A stretch of DNA of 64,000 bases from an uncultured Muribaculaceae bacterium (GTDB taxonomy: Bacteria > Bacteroidota > Bacteroidia > Bacteroidales > Muribaculaceae): NCBI GenBank assembly GCA_947625935.1, contig CANQQE010000005.1, positions 1 to 64,000 of the forward strand, given 5' to 3'. Positions 26,724-36,422 of this stretch are shown piece by piece. Each line of letters begins with the position of its first letter. Position 1 is the stretch's first letter. The notes beneath the pieces are model-generated. The model saw only the letters and a program-made list of their open reading frames with translations, was not told where the DNA came from and did not search any database. The translations under genes and the position numbers were made by a program.

Positions 26724-28031
26724 ATGGAGACCCTGTCGCTGTTGCAGTTCACCCGCCGTCTGGCCGCTCTGGTCACCGTGCCGTCCACCTCCAACGTGTG
26801 GGTGACGGCTGAGTTGAGCGATGTGGCCGAGCGAGGGGGGCACTGCTATATGGAATTGCTTGAAAAAGACCCCGGCAACGGTGCCACCGTAGCCCGCATG
26901 AGGGGTATAATCTGGGCCGGGAGCTATCACAAGCTGATGGCTGAGTTCTATGCGGCCACGGGGCAGCGTTTCGCTTCGGGGCTGAAGCTGATGGTGCGCG
27001 GGTCGGCGACGATGCACACTGTCTACGGGATATCGCTTGTGATAACCGCGATAAACCCTGAATACACCCTCGGCGACCTCATGCGCCGCCGCCGCGAGAT
27101 ATTGATGCGTCTGAAGGCTGAGGGCATACTCGACATGAACCGGCAGCTCGGATGGCCGGCGGCTCCGCTGAGAGTGGCCGTCGTCTCGGCCCCAGGCGCG
27201 GCCGGATATGGCGACTTCATCAATCAGCTTTATCATAATGATGCCCGTCTGCGCTTCTCCACGCGGCTGTTCCCGGCTCTGATGCAGGGCGACAAGGCCC
27301 CCGCCTCGATTATCGCCGCGCTTGAGCTTGTGGCCGCCGAGGCTGACGAGTGGGATTGCGTTGTCGTTATACGCGGAGGCGGAGCCACAAGCGACCTCGC
27401 CGCGTTCGACAACTATGAGCTTGCCGCCAACATCGCTCAGTTCCCGCTCCCTGTCGTTATTGGCATCGGGCATGAGCGCGACGTGACGGTGCTTGACTAT
27501 GTGGCCAATATGCGTGTCAAGACGCCCACGGCGGCCGCGCAGTGGCTTATAGGGTGTGGTGTCGCGCAGCTTGACCGTCTGGCGGATTTTGCCTCGACCA
27601 TGCTGCGGGTGGCCAACGACCGCGTGTCGGGGTGCAAGGAACAGCTTTCATATTACGCCGGATTACTCCCCGTAGCTCCCGTCGCGGCGGTGGAGCGGGC
27701 GTCGGCGCGGTTGCGCAATGCGTTGTCGGTTACGGTGTCGCTCAGTTCGCGGCGGATACTTCCGGCGTTGGCGCGCCTTGACAGCATCGCGGAGAACTTG
27801 CCGGCTGTAGCGGCCCGCGTGACCGCGCGCTCGGCTGAACGTGTGGACGCCGCGGAGCGTCTGCTCGACGCGCTTTCACCCATGGCCACGCTGCGTCGCG
27901 GCTATTCGATCACGAGGGTCAATGGCCGTGCCGTGTCGTCGCCCGAAGGGCTTGCCGCGGGCGATGTTGTCGAGACCACTCTGGCCGGCGGCGTGTTAAC
28001 CTCAGTTGTGAAATCAGAAAATATCAGATAA
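26724..28031 (+). CDS. xseA: exodeoxyribonuclease VII large subunit
   Basis: 435 residues. The N-terminal OB domain (NVWVTAELSDVAERGGHCYM) is followed by the catalytic domain with VAVVSAPGAAGYGDF, VVVIRGGGATSDLAAFDNY and GIGHERDVTVLDYVA. Residues ~280-390 are the long helical part. Exo VII degrades single-stranded DNA to oligonucleotides. The frame runs 15 codons upstream to a TTG inside the DUF3256 gene; the ATG at 26724 is chosen. xseB follows after 5 bp. Confidence 0.94.
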   Translation: METLSLLQFTRRLAALVTVPSTSNVWVTAELSDVAERGGHCYMELLEKDPGNGATVARMRGIIWAGSYHKLMAEFYAATGQRFASGLKLMVRGSATMHTVYGISLVITAINPEYTLGDLMRRRREILMRLKAEGILDMNRQLGWPAAPLRVAVVSAPGAAGYGDFINQLYHNDARLRFSTRLFPALMQGDKAPASIIAALELVAAEADEWDCVVVIRGGGATSDLAAFDNYELAANIAQFPLPVVIGIGHERDVTVLDYVANMRVKTPTAAAQWLIGCGVAQLDRLADFASTMLRVANDRVSGCKEQLSYYAGLLPVAPVAAVERASARLRNALSVTVSLSSRRILPALARLDSIAENLPAVAARVTARSAERVDAAERLLDALSPMATLRRGYSITRVNGRAVSSPEGLAAGDVVETTLAGGVLTSVVKSENIR

Positions 28032-28036
28032 ACCGT

Positions 28037-28261
28037 ATGGAATTAGAGAATACCCCGGCTTTTACCCCGGTTAAGGATTTGACTTACGCTCAGGCGATGG
28101 CCGAGCTTGAGAAGATTTTGCGCTTGATGCAGAGCGACGAGTGTGACATAGACCGTCTTGCGGCGTTGACGCGCCGGGCTGCGGAACTCATAGCCGAGTG
28201 CCGATCGCGGCTCACGGCCACCGACGAGGAGCTGCGCGCCATCCTCTCGCAGCTACAGTGA
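28037..28261 (+). CDS. xseB: exodeoxyribonuclease VII small subunit
   Basis: 74 residues, the normal small-subunit length. The helical hairpin is evident: TYAQAMAELEKILRLMQSDE, then CDIDRLAALTRRAAELIAEC. Several copies wrap the helical part of XseA. Located 5 bp after xseA and closed by a strong terminator. Confidence 0.94.
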   Translation: MELENTPAFTPVKDLTYAQAMAELEKILRLMQSDECDIDRLAALTRRAAELIAECRSRLTATDEELRAILSQLQ

Positions 28262-28309
28262 GAACCGGCGGGAACGGAACCAGTTAACCGCCTGAGTTTT
28301 ATATCCACA

Positions 28310-28347
28310 AAAAAAGCATCGCTCATGGTTTTGAGCGATGCTTTTTT
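28310..28347. terminator. bidirectional terminator, xseB / amylase
   Basis: AAAAAAGCATCGCTCA pairs with TGAGCGATGCTTTTTT around a TGGTTT loop: 16 bp, with A-run and T-run in the stem. It ends xseB on the plus strand and the amylase gene on the minus strand. Confidence 0.92.
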
Positions 28348-28366
28348 ATTGGGTGATGCGGGCGGT

Positions 28367-31300
28367 TTACTTCACATATTCTTTTGTGACTTTGTCGCCG
28401 CGGCGTACGATGTAGATACCGTTAGAGGGGTTGTCGACACGGATACCCATGAGGTTGTAGTAGACAGCCGGTGCTTCGTCGCCGCTCACGGTGATGTCGG
28501 TCACGCCGGTGGGGTTGGAGAGCGTCACTGTCATGTTCTTGAGGTCGAGCACGGCACTGTATATGCCTGCGGGTGCTGCCCACGATTTTGCTCCCATAGC
28601 GTCAACCTGGTTTTTGTAGAGTCTCACCGGCGAGGGTGTGTTGAGCGATACTTCAACGCCTTCTTCCGATGCTCCGTAGCGGTCGCCTTGGTTTGCGCCG
28701 TCCCAGTCGCCGTCGGCTGCGTCAAGCGCGGTGAGGAATGTGAAGTATGCTTCGGGGGCTGTTGCCGAGGATGAATCGAACTTCACGCTGTTCCATGTGT
28801 ACACGCCGTTTTCGGCTGTGTTGGGCTGGAGCCCGGTCGAGGTAGCCCACGGAGTTCCGTTGATGGTGCCGACCATGTAGATTTTAGCGGGGTAAACGGG
28901 GTCGTCGCCGCCCTGGTATTCACCTTGGTCGCCCGATGTGTTGTAGACGTGGTTGTTGATTGCCACGAAATCATCGGTCTTGGTGGCATCACCGTCGCCG
29001 GCGTTGAACAGCACTCCTGTTGTTCCGGCGGGGCAGGTGTATTTCCAGATGTTGCCTTCCACTTTGGTCATCGCTACACCGGGCCATTCGGGTTGGCCTG
29101 CGTCCCAGTGGTAGATGTGGGGTGTTTCCCAGTTGCTGTCGGCGTTGTCGAAGTAGATGTTGACTTCGAGTCCGGGGAGTGTGCCTTCAAATGTTACTTT
29201 TGTGGTTGTCGCGCCATTGTCGTTCATGACATATTCGCCTGTGTAGTCGAGGTCGCCGGTCTTGTCGGAATCACCGTTGGTGGAGAAGATGATGCCGGTG
29301 GTGCCTTCGGGCACTTTTGCGCACTTGTAGGTCTTTCCGTCACTTCCCACCGCGCTTTCCATCTCGACTCCGGGCCAGGAGGGAGAGCTTACGGGCCAGT
29401 AGTAGACCTTGGTCTTGCTGCCGCTGTAGGCGAGGTTGTAGTCGCCCTTGATGGTGACAGTGTTGGGGTCGTCGCCGCCCTGTTTCTTGGTGTAGGTGAA
29501 TGTCTGTACATCGCTCTTGACGCCGGCTGCGGTCACCGCGAGGGTCTTGACGGTCGTGGTCTCGCTGAGGGTCAGAGCGGCGTTGTATTTGGACGATGAA
29601 ACCGTGGGATTGGTGCCGTTGAGTGTGTAGTAGATGGTTGCGGCGGGTGATACCGACAGTTTAACCGACAGTGATTTGGTGAAGGTGGTGCCGGATGCCG
29701 GGTCGGCTGTTACGACAGGTTTCTGCGGGTCGTCGCCGCCGCCGGCGTTGGTCACGGTGAGCTTCATGGTCGAGAGGTCGGCCGAGACATCATATTTGCC
29801 TGCGGGGAGGGTCCATGACAGACAGCCTGAGGCGTCGACGTTGTTGGCGTATTTCACGATTGTGGCGGGAGTGCCGAGGGTGACTGCTTCCCCTTCTTTG
29901 GCCGAGCCGTATCGGTTGGCGTTCATGTTGAGGTCGTTCCAGTCAGTTCCGACATAATCGGTGAGATTGAAGTAGCAGGTTGTTTCACCAGAAGCTGCCA
30001 CAAACTCAACGTTTTTGGCGGTGTAGACATCGCCGTTCTTTGTCATTGCTACGCCGGTGCCGGGGGTGGTGCCCCAGCCGGCTGCGCCTTTGAGGTTGCC
30101 GAGGATGTAGAGCGATGCTGACGGGGTCGGGTCGTCACCGCCGCCGCCGACATTGACTTTTGACCATACGCAGTAGTCGTTGCCACTGGCTTTGATGTCA
30201 GAGTTGGTGTATCCCTCGGGAGTCACCTGGGCTGAACCGATTTTGACAACGAGTTTCCCCTTTGTGCCTGTAACTTCGGCCATGTAGCAGTCGGTTGACG
30301 AGCGAAGCACTCTGACCGCGCTGCAGTTGTGCACGCCCACGGCGTTGCGCACTGCGATGAGGGCTTTGATGGCGGCTTTGTGCTGCTTCCAGTGGGGGAG
30401 GAACACGCAGGGTGTGCCGGGAGAGCAGAGGATGAATGCGTTGGCTGCTGCGACGTTGCCTGTGAACTTGTTTCCGTCGCGGTATGTGTCGTGGTTGTCG
30501 ACGAATGTCACAGAAAGCTGTGCGTAGCCGAAGTGGATCATGCCGGCAGGCTGGCTGGTGGTGCCGTTGGCTTTCCAGACGAGCTGGGTCATGTCGTTGT
30601 CGGCGAACGCTTTGTTGATGGCGTATTTGCCGGGGAAGTCAAACGCCGCCGACTCTTTGCCGGTGGCCTCGATCCAGCCTTTGACCGCGTCGTAGCTGCC
30701 GTCCCAGTATTCGCCGACAGAATAGGTCGGTTTCGAGTACTGGTTATAGATTTTGTTGTATTGTCCGCCATATCCCTTCACCATATCGTAGCGGAACCCG
30801 GCGTAACCGAGGTCTTCGAGAAGGAACTTGCAATAGTTCTTGCAGTTGTTCTGCACGTTGGCGTTGGTGTGGTCGAGGTCGCGCGATCCGTTGAAGTCTT
30901 CGCCGGTGTCGGGTGCTCCTGTCGGTTTGGCTTGTCCCGTTGCATCCTTCACTTCGTCGGTGCAGCAGATTCCGTCAGTTCCGATTTTCCAAGTCTGCCC
31001 GTTCCATTCCTCGGCGGGGAAATCGGTCCAGTTGGTAGCGCCGCTGCGGTGGTTGATTACCACGTCGGCGATGATGCCGGTGCCTTTGGCTTTGAATGTT
31101 TTGATCATCGAGCGCAACTGAGTCTCGGTCCCGAACGCTGAGTTGTGGTTTGTGAACCAATAAACAGGGTCATAGCCCATGCCGGGGTTTGAGGCGGCTC
31201 TACCGCTGTTGGGGATCCATATGAGCTTGAAATACTGTGAAAGCTCATCGGCTTGCGTCTCGAGGGTAGTCCACTTGGTGTCAGTAAAGGAATCCCAATA

Positions 31301-31414
31301 GAATCCCTGAAGCATCACGCCTTCGTAGTTGGCGGGCCAACCGATTGCCTTGGCCGACATGAGCGACAGCATGGTCACTACAAATGCCAGAGCATAACGT
31401 TTTAACGATTTCAT
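28367..31414 (-). CDS. secreted GH13 alpha-amylase with starch-binding modules and sorting-like tail
   Basis: 1015 residues. Signal peptide ~1-23. The GH13 barrel covers ~28-420: VINHRSGATNW is the first conserved block, the nucleophile Asp lies in GFRYDMVKG (~210), the acid/base Glu in VGEYWDG (~233) and the transition-state Asp in FVDNHDT (~306). Then come a SusE/F-like beta module (~430-555), a chitobiase C-terminal-like module (~560-640), two CBM26-like units (KVYYWPVSSPSWPGV and HIYHWDAGQPEWPGV), another SusE/F-like module, and a C-terminal YYNLMGIRV, GIYIVRRGDK tail. Probably delivered to the cell surface and acting on starch. A consensus promoter precedes it. Confidence 0.93.
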   Translation of the reverse strand: MKSLKRYALAFVVTMLSLMSAKAIGWPANYEGVMLQGFYWDSFTDTKWTTLETQADELSQYFKLIWIPNSGRAASNPGMGYDPVYWFTNHNSAFGTETQLRSMIKTFKAKGTGIIADVVINHRSGATNWTDFPAEEWNGQTWKIGTDGICCTDEVKDATGQAKPTGAPDTGEDFNGSRDLDHTNANVQNNCKNYCKFLLEDLGYAGFRYDMVKGYGGQYNKIYNQYSKPTYSVGEYWDGSYDAVKGWIEATGKESAAFDFPGKYAINKAFADNDMTQLVWKANGTTSQPAGMIHFGYAQLSVTFVDNHDTYRDGNKFTGNVAAANAFILCSPGTPCVFLPHWKQHKAAIKALIAVRNAVGVHNCSAVRVLRSSTDCYMAEVTGTKGKLVVKIGSAQVTPEGYTNSDIKASGNDYCVWSKVNVGGGGDDPTPSASLYILGNLKGAAGWGTTPGTGVAMTKNGDVYTAKNVEFVAASGETTCYFNLTDYVGTDWNDLNMNANRYGSAKEGEAVTLGTPATIVKYANNVDASGCLSWTLPAGKYDVSADLSTMKLTVTNAGGGDDPQKPVVTADPASGTTFTKSLSVKLSVSPAATIYYTLNGTNPTVSSSKYNAALTLSETTTVKTLAVTAAGVKSDVQTFTYTKKQGGDDPNTVTIKGDYNLAYSGSKTKVYYWPVSSPSWPGVEMESAVGSDGKTYKCAKVPEGTTGIIFSTNGDSDKTGDLDYTGEYVMNDNGATTTKVTFEGTLPGLEVNIYFDNADSNWETPHIYHWDAGQPEWPGVAMTKVEGNIWKYTCPAGTTGVLFNAGDGDATKTDDFVAINNHVYNTSGDQGEYQGGDDPVYPAKIYMVGTINGTPWATSTGLQPNTAENGVYTWNSVKFDSSSATAPEAYFTFLTALDAADGDWDGANQGDRYGASEEGVEVSLNTPSPVRLYKNQVDAMGAKSWAAPAGIYSAVLDLKNMTVTLSNPTGVTDITVSGDEAPAVYYNLMGIRVDNPSNGIYIVRRGDKVTKEYVK

Positions 31415-31487
31415 GGAAATGTGTTAAGTAAGGTTAATTTATTAAATAAGTAATATAAGTAAGATGTGAATACAAGTCATTGAGTTG

Positions 31488-31518
31488 CAAAGGTAATACA
31501 GCTATTTCGTAAATCAAA
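31488..31518 (-). promoter_or_regulatory. promoter of the amylase gene
   Basis: On the minus strand TTTG (31515-31518), 19 nt, TACCTTTG (31488-31495): an exact Bacteroidota promoter. It leaves a leader of about 70 nt before the amylase ATG. Confidence 0.85.
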
Positions 31519-31552
31519 AAAATTTAACAAAAAAACCTTTTTAACGTCCTGT

Positions 31553-34500
31553 TTACGAGTCGGTGTCGATGATTATTTTTTTGTCGGGATACCATAAGTA
31601 GCCTTTCACGTCGGCATCGGGGTAGATTTTTTGTAGGAATGCGGCGTAACGTTTCACCTGCCGGGAATATTTTTCGTGGCGTTCGGCTCCGAATTTGTAA
31701 TCGATTACCTCGATTGTGCCGTCGTCGGTCCACACCACCCGGTCGGGTCGGTACCGGCTTCCGTCGGGGAGCATAATCGTACGCTCGTTGACCACGCGTG
31801 AATATCCGTCAAACCACTTCGCCGCTCTGGGGTCGTCGATGGCGGCGGTGAGTGTTTCGAGCGCGGCTGCTTCCTCGCTGCCGTTCAGTCCGGTGCGGTA
31901 GGCCCGTCGCCGCATTGCGAGGGGAAGGTCGCGGCGGTGGCGCACGCGGCTCAGCACGTCGTGGAGGAATATGCCTCGCTCGCGGGCCTGTGTGCGGTCA
32001 CAGAGGTCATCGACCCGTGTGAGCTGCCACACGTCGTCGCGGTCGCAGGTCGAGTAGGGGGGCATGGCCTCGCGCGGAGCGGTGTCGGTGTCGGTGGAGC
32101 ATGACGCGGGTGTGGTCGGCGCGCCTATGGTGAGCGTTTCGCCGTCCCACCGCGTGGCGAGGTTGAGCGTCAGGTCGTTGTCGTCGTCGGTTGCGCGTTC
32201 TATGGCGTCGATTATGAAGCGCATCAGCGGTTCACCTTTGGGGCGGCCGTCGTCGGCTTTTTTCTCAGGCGCGGGCCGGGTGGTGATTATCAGCTCGCGC
32301 TCGGCGCGGGTGAAGGCGACATAGAGCAGGTTGATGTTGTCGACGCGCTGGCGCGTGAAAATCTCTTTCAGCGAGTCGGCGAGCCTTGTGTCGGCTAAGG
32401 CGGCCTCGGTGTTGAGCGGCATGAGCGGCGGCACGGTGTCGGGGTCTATCCCATCCATCGCGGGAAGACGGTACCACTCGTAGTTGGTTTTACCCGGACC
32501 TGAAAATTCGGTCATTGCCCATGTGGCGAAGGGGATGTGGACGCAGGGGTATTGCAACCCTTTGACTTTGTGGATCGTCATCACGGTGAGTGCGTCCATG
32601 TCGGCGGGCGTTTCGAGTTTCTTGCGCCGGCCGCTCTGCTGCCACCATTGGAGGAATGAGTGGATGTCGCTCTGCCCGCGGGAGCAGAAGTCGATCACCT
32701 GATCCTGAAAGGCCGAGAGGAATATGTTGTTTTCCTCCATCTCGCGGGGCGACAGGTAGCGAGTGATTATGCGCTCCACCATCGAGGGCAGATTGACGCA
32801 GGTCATCTTGGCGGCCTCGGTCGCAAGGGCCGATATGTCGCCGTCATCGGATAGGGCTTTCGCGAGGGCGTCGCTGCCGTCGAGGTTGGCCCGGTTGTAG
32901 AAGTACTCGAAGCGGTTGACGAGCCGAGCCAGCTCGCGGGCGGTCTTTCGGCGCGAGCCTGAAGTGGCGTCGGTTGAGTCGATTATCTGAAGCACGCTGA
33001 TGATCAGCCTTATCGCCGCCGACGATTGAAGCTCGATGCTGTCGCTCGACGTGATTTCCATCCTCGGAAACCCGCTTGAGGGGTCTTCCATCAGTTGGAG
33101 CAGGTGGTTCACGACGGCTTCCCCCTCGCTGCGCCTCCTGACGATGACCGCTATATCTTTGGCCCGGTATCCGGCTTGCCGCTGACGTTTGATTTCGTCG
33201 GCCATGCGCTGCAGAGCGAGCTTGTCGAACGTTGGCCCGTCGCCTTTAGGCGCGTCGATCGCGGCGAGGGAGATGTAGGCGGGTGCGTCGATATGCTTCG
33301 GCGACACCTGTTGCGTCAGGTTGGCGTAGGTGTCGCTGACTCCGGCTATGCGCGCCATTGACGAGAAAAACGCGTTGTTGAATCTCACTATGTCGCGCGA
33401 GCTGCGCCAGTTGGTGTTGTCGGCCACATCTATGCCCCGCTCGGTGACGGTGCCGGCTATGCGTCCCTCGACGGCGGTCTTGACTTCAATGGCGAGCAGG
33501 TCGGGGTCGGAGTTGCGGAAACGGTAGATGCACTGTTTCTCGTCGCCGATGATGAGGTTGTCGTTTCCTTGCGAGAGGCTTTCGAGCAGCAACGGCATCA
33601 GGTTTCCCCACTGCATCCTCGATGTGTCCTGGAACTCGTCGATCAGGAAGTGGTTCAGGAAGTAACCTATGCGCTCGTAGATGAACGGCGTCAGGTCGTC
33701 GCGGATTATTCGCCGGAGCAGTTCGTTGGTATCGGAGAGGAGTATTATGTCGTTGTCTCGGCGGTATTCGCCGACGAAGTCCATCAGGTAGCCGAGCAGC
33801 CCGAGGTTGTAGAGGTTGCGTCGCAACAGTCTGTACTCGTTGGCGCGGGCGTGGCAGCGCAGCATCTCGGCGCATCCTGCCGATAGCGTCTCGTCGAGCG
33901 CGGCGGGCGGGTCGCCTGCCTTGAGATAGGCGGCGGTGTAGCGTTTGCGGCGGTCGTCGGCGGCGGGTCTGAGGGTGGTGGTCAGCTTCTGCTGCCACCC
34001 CTCGGCGGCTGCGCGCGCTATGAATTTCAGCAGGTGGGCGTTGATGGCTTTCGCGTCGGTCAGGCCGTAGTCGGCTATCGTTTTCATCATCGTGCGTGCG
34101 GCTTCGGCAAACGATGCTTTGTAGCGGGCTATCCCCGCTGTCAGTGACTTCTCGAAGCGTTCGAGTCTCGTCGGGTCGCCCTGGAGGTAACCGATGATGG
34201 TGTCGCGGTTGAGTTTGAAGGTCTCGTCGAGCAGTTGGTTCATGGTTTTCACCAACCCCTCATGGAGGCTCGACTGGCGGTTGAACAGGTTGAACCCTTT
34301 CCCCTCGTCGATGCTCTGGCTCATGAAGTTGGTGAGCCATCGTGTGAGCCTCGCTGTTTTCTCGTCGTTGCGGAAGTTGAGCGACGTGATCATCTCACCG
34401 ACACCTATGCCTGTGACGCGCTCCTCGTCGAGTTCCACCTCGTAGTTTCCGGGCAGGTCGATTTCGCGGGCGAATGTGCGCAACACCGTCTGGAAAAACG

Positions 34501-34882
34501 CGTCGATGGTGCTGATGTTGAACTGGTTGAAGTCCATCAGCAGCTCTTTCAACGCTTCCCGCGCCGCCCGCGCCACTTCATCGCGTGTGGCTCCGTAAAG
34601 GGTGGTCAGATACTCCATGTAGGGGCTGCCGGGTTCGCCTTGGGGGCGGTCGCAGTGGTTACCGAGCAGCTCGAGATGGTCGATGATGCGCCGCTTCATC
34701 TCGTTGGTGGCGGCGATGGTGAATGTGATGGCGAGGATGTTGCGGTGGGCGTTTCCGCCGCTCCGGCGCAGCGCATAGCGGCCTGTATCCTTGTTTTTTC
34801 GGCCAAGGAGCAGCTTGATGTATTCTCGGGCGAGAGTGTAGGTCTTCCCGGAGCCTGCCGACGCTTTGTAGAGTGTGAGCAT
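31553..34882 (-). CDS. UvrD/RecB-like helicase-nuclease (AddA type)
   Basis: 1109 residues. Walker A ASAGSGKTYTL is at residues 8-18, motif II IDEFQDTSRMQW near 411, motif V-type MTIHKVKGLQYPCVHIP, and motif VI LLYVAFTRAERELIITTRP. The C-terminal PD-(D/E)XK nuclease carries GTIEVIDYKFG near residue 1055. It processes DNA double-strand ends for recombination. An AddB-like partner is expected, but none lies in this window. The SUI1 gene is 9 bp upstream on the same strand. Confidence 0.92.
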   Translation of the reverse strand: MLTLYKASAGSGKTYTLAREYIKLLLGRKNKDTGRYALRRSGGNAHRNILAITFTIAATNEMKRRIIDHLELLGNHCDRPQGEPGSPYMEYLTTLYGATRDEVARAAREALKELLMDFNQFNISTIDAFFQTVLRTFAREIDLPGNYEVELDEERVTGIGVGEMITSLNFRNDEKTARLTRWLTNFMSQSIDEGKGFNLFNRQSSLHEGLVKTMNQLLDETFKLNRDTIIGYLQGDPTRLERFEKSLTAGIARYKASFAEAARTMMKTIADYGLTDAKAINAHLLKFIARAAAEGWQQKLTTTLRPAADDRRKRYTAAYLKAGDPPAALDETLSAGCAEMLRCHARANEYRLLRRNLYNLGLLGYLMDFVGEYRRDNDIILLSDTNELLRRIIRDDLTPFIYERIGYFLNHFLIDEFQDTSRMQWGNLMPLLLESLSQGNDNLIIGDEKQCIYRFRNSDPDLLAIEVKTAVEGRIAGTVTERGIDVADNTNWRSSRDIVRFNNAFFSSMARIAGVSDTYANLTQQVSPKHIDAPAYISLAAIDAPKGDGPTFDKLALQRMADEIKRQRQAGYRAKDIAVIVRRRSEGEAVVNHLLQLMEDPSSGFPRMEITSSDSIELQSSAAIRLIISVLQIIDSTDATSGSRRKTARELARLVNRFEYFYNRANLDGSDALAKALSDDGDISALATEAAKMTCVNLPSMVERIITRYLSPREMEENNIFLSAFQDQVIDFCSRGQSDIHSFLQWWQQSGRRKKLETPADMDALTVMTIHKVKGLQYPCVHIPFATWAMTEFSGPGKTNYEWYRLPAMDGIDPDTVPPLMPLNTEAALADTRLADSLKEIFTRQRVDNINLLYVAFTRAERELIITTRPAPEKKADDGRPKGEPLMRFIIDAIERATDDDNDLTLNLATRWDGETLTIGAPTTPASCSTDTDTAPREAMPPYSTCDRDDVWQLTRVDDLCDRTQARERGIFLHDVLSRVRHRRDLPLAMRRRAYRTGLNGSEEAAALETLTAAIDDPRAAKWFDGYSRVVNERTIMLPDGSRYRPDRVVWTDDGTIEVIDYKFGAERHEKYSRQVKRYAAFLQKIYPDADVKGYLWYPDKKIIIDTDS

Positions 34883-34891
34883 CGCGCGGGC

Positions 34892-35248
34892 TTAGTTTGA
34901 GCGGTTGACTTTAAAGCCCATCTCTTTGAGCATCTTGACTGCGTCGGCCCGCCGGTCGCCCTGAATCAGTATCTCGCCGCCCCGCGATGAGCCGCCGGTG
35001 CCGAGTTTTGATTTTAGCCGCGCGGCGATGTCGGCCACTTCATCGTCGCCGATTGTGAATCCGGCGATGATTGTGGCGGTTTTGCCTCCCCGGCCTTTGC
35101 GTTCCATCATTACCTGTAGGGTGGCGCGTTCGCGCTCGCATGGCGCGGCTTGGCCCGTGGGGTCGTTTTCGGTGTTATCAGCTTCCCCTGAGGGGGTGTC
35201 GTCAAGGTTGAGGCCCTGCAGGGCCGCTTTCCAGTCGTTAATGCTCAT
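34892..35248 (-). CDS. SUI1/YciH-type translation initiation factor-like protein
   Basis: 118 residues. The acidic, disordered N-terminus (~1-45) is followed by a SUI1 fold: ERKGRGGKTATIIAGF, then LKSKLGTGGSSRGGEILIQG, ending EMGFKVNRSN. The bacterial YciH/eIF1-like protein may influence start-codon choice. It overlaps the end of the upstream lipoprotein gene by 11 bp and is followed 9 bp later by the helicase-nuclease gene. Confidence 0.92.
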   Translation of the reverse strand: MSINDWKAALQGLNLDDTPSGEADNTENDPTGQAAPCERERATLQVMMERKGRGGKTATIIAGFTIGDDEVADIAARLKSKLGTGGSSRGGEILIQGDRRADAVKMLKEMGFKVNRSN

Positions 35249-35699
35249 GGCTGTCGGTAGCTGGGATTGAGTCGGTTTCGCACCATGAGTCGTCGCTGAT
35301 GTCGGCGGGTGAGGTGATGGCCCGGCTCAGGGAGGCCATCATCTCGACGTAGCTCGACATTTCGAGCGGGAGGGAGCTGTAGTAGGCTCGCGCGCTGTCG
35401 GCGTCGGCGTCGAACGCTTTCAGATAGCATTGCGTGGCCTGCCCCACATTCTCGTGTTCGGCGTCAATTTCTGACAGGCGCATGAACAGCAGCGACAAGC
35501 GGCCATATTGTGCGGCCGACAGTGGTTCCCCGGCCGACTGTTCAAGCAGTCGGTCGCAGGCGGTCTGCGCTCCGCGGTAGTTGTGTGTGTCGACGGCTTG
35601 CTCGGCTGCTGTCAGCTCGTCGTTGCGGGAGACGGCGGTGTCGCAGCTCCACACCGTGAGTAGTGCCGCCGCCATTATAAAGGTCAATATTTTTTTCAT
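35238..35699 (-). CDS. small TPR-like lipoprotein, unknown
   Basis: 153 residues from the ATG at 35699 (154 from the adjacent ATG at 35702). A lipoprotein signal peptide (KKILTFIMAAALLTVWSC) sets the mature Cys near residue 19. The body is helical and TPR-like (ELTAAEQAVDTHNYRGAQTA, then CYLKAFDADADSARAYYSSL). Longer frame starts lie upstream of the promoter and are rejected. The -7 box is only 4-7 bp from the start, so the mRNA may be leaderless. No function is recognised. Confidence 0.78.
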   Translation of the reverse strand: MKKILTFIMAAALLTVWSCDTAVSRNDELTAAEQAVDTHNYRGAQTACDRLLEQSAGEPLSAAQYGRLSLLFMRLSEIDAEHENVGQATQCYLKAFDADADSARAYYSSLPLEMSSYVEMMASLSRAITSPADISDDSWCETDSIPATDSHEH

Positions 35700-35706
35700 C
35701 ATAATG

Positions 35707-35739
35707 CAAAGATACGAATAAGCGAGCGCAAAAAACAAA
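35707..35739 (-). promoter_or_regulatory. promoter of the TPR-like lipoprotein gene
   Basis: Minus-strand TTTG at 35736-35739, 21 nt, TATCTTTG at 35707-35714. The expected transcript start falls at or next to the ATG codons. Confidence 0.75.
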
Positions 35740-35785
35740 TAAATTTGGGATTTCACGTCTGACTTTTTTGTAATTTCGCGGCGTT

Positions 35786-36187
35786 ATGAAACAGAGATTA
35801 TTGGTAGCGGCGGCAGCTATTGGTCTGTTGGCCGGGTGCGGCCTTTCGAGCCGCGAGAAGGAGATGGTGGGCAACTATTTCATCTCGGAGATTTCTGACA
35901 TAGAGCCGTTGTATGAGCTTCACGGCGACGGTACGTCGGTGATGCGCGCCATACGCCCCGAGGTGCTGACTTGCTGGGTCGAGGGTAGGTGGCACATAGA
36001 GGGAGACTCTCTTATCCTGGAAAATGACCTGTCAACGGTGAAGTTTGAGGGTGACCGTTCGCTGATGGGTGATGTGGCCGACCGTGCTGCCTACCATATC
36101 ACGGATTTTAACGGCACGTCGCTCACGTTGCGCAAGGATGGCATAGATTATGTATACCACCGCCGCGCGCCCCGCAAAACAGATTGA
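35786..36187 (+). CDS. small lipoprotein, lipocalin-like beta protein
   Basis: 133 residues. A lipoprotein signal peptide (VAAAAIGLLAGCGLSS) puts the Cys near residue 18. The rest alternates short strands: MVGNYFISEISDIEPLYELH, then WVEGRWHIEGDSLILEND, and SLTLRKDGIDYVYHR. This is like the lipocalin-type lipoproteins common in Bacteroidota. It is divergent from the preceding gene, and TAATTTCG at 35771-35778 is a near-match -7 box. No further function can be stated. Confidence 0.75.
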   Translation: MKQRLLVAAAAIGLLAGCGLSSREKEMVGNYFISEISDIEPLYELHGDGTSVMRAIRPEVLTCWVEGRWHIEGDSLILENDLSTVKFEGDRSLMGDVADRAAYHITDFNGTSLTLRKDGIDYVYHRRAPRKTD

Positions 36188-36195
36188 CCGGCGCC

Positions 36196-36295
36196 GCGCG
36201 TTTCGGCCAAACCACGTTTCGGCCAGGCCATGGCCTGGCCCTACCTGATTTGGAACCGGGGGTGTTGCGGCGGCCAGACCGTGGCCTGGCCCTAC
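36196..36295. repeat. ~100-bp composite REP-like repeat, left of the toxin-antitoxin locus
   Basis: It contains two palindromes (GGCCAGGCCATGGCCTGGCC and GGCCAGACCGTGGCCTGGCC), each followed by CCTAC, joined by a GAACCGGGGGTGTTGCGGCG spacer. An almost identical block in the same orientation lies at 37159-37258; by eye they differ at fewer than ten positions. A further hairpin, GGCTTGCCCATGGGCAAGCC, is at 36322-36341. Confidence 0.8.
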
Positions 36296-36422
36296 TGCAT
36301 GGCTGAGAGTCGGGGGAGTAGGGCTTGCCCATGGGCAAGCCGCCGATATGGATGGGTTTCTAATTAGATGGCAATGGTTAATCGACTGGGGGCTACGCGT
36401 AGTGAAATTAATCGAAAAATAA

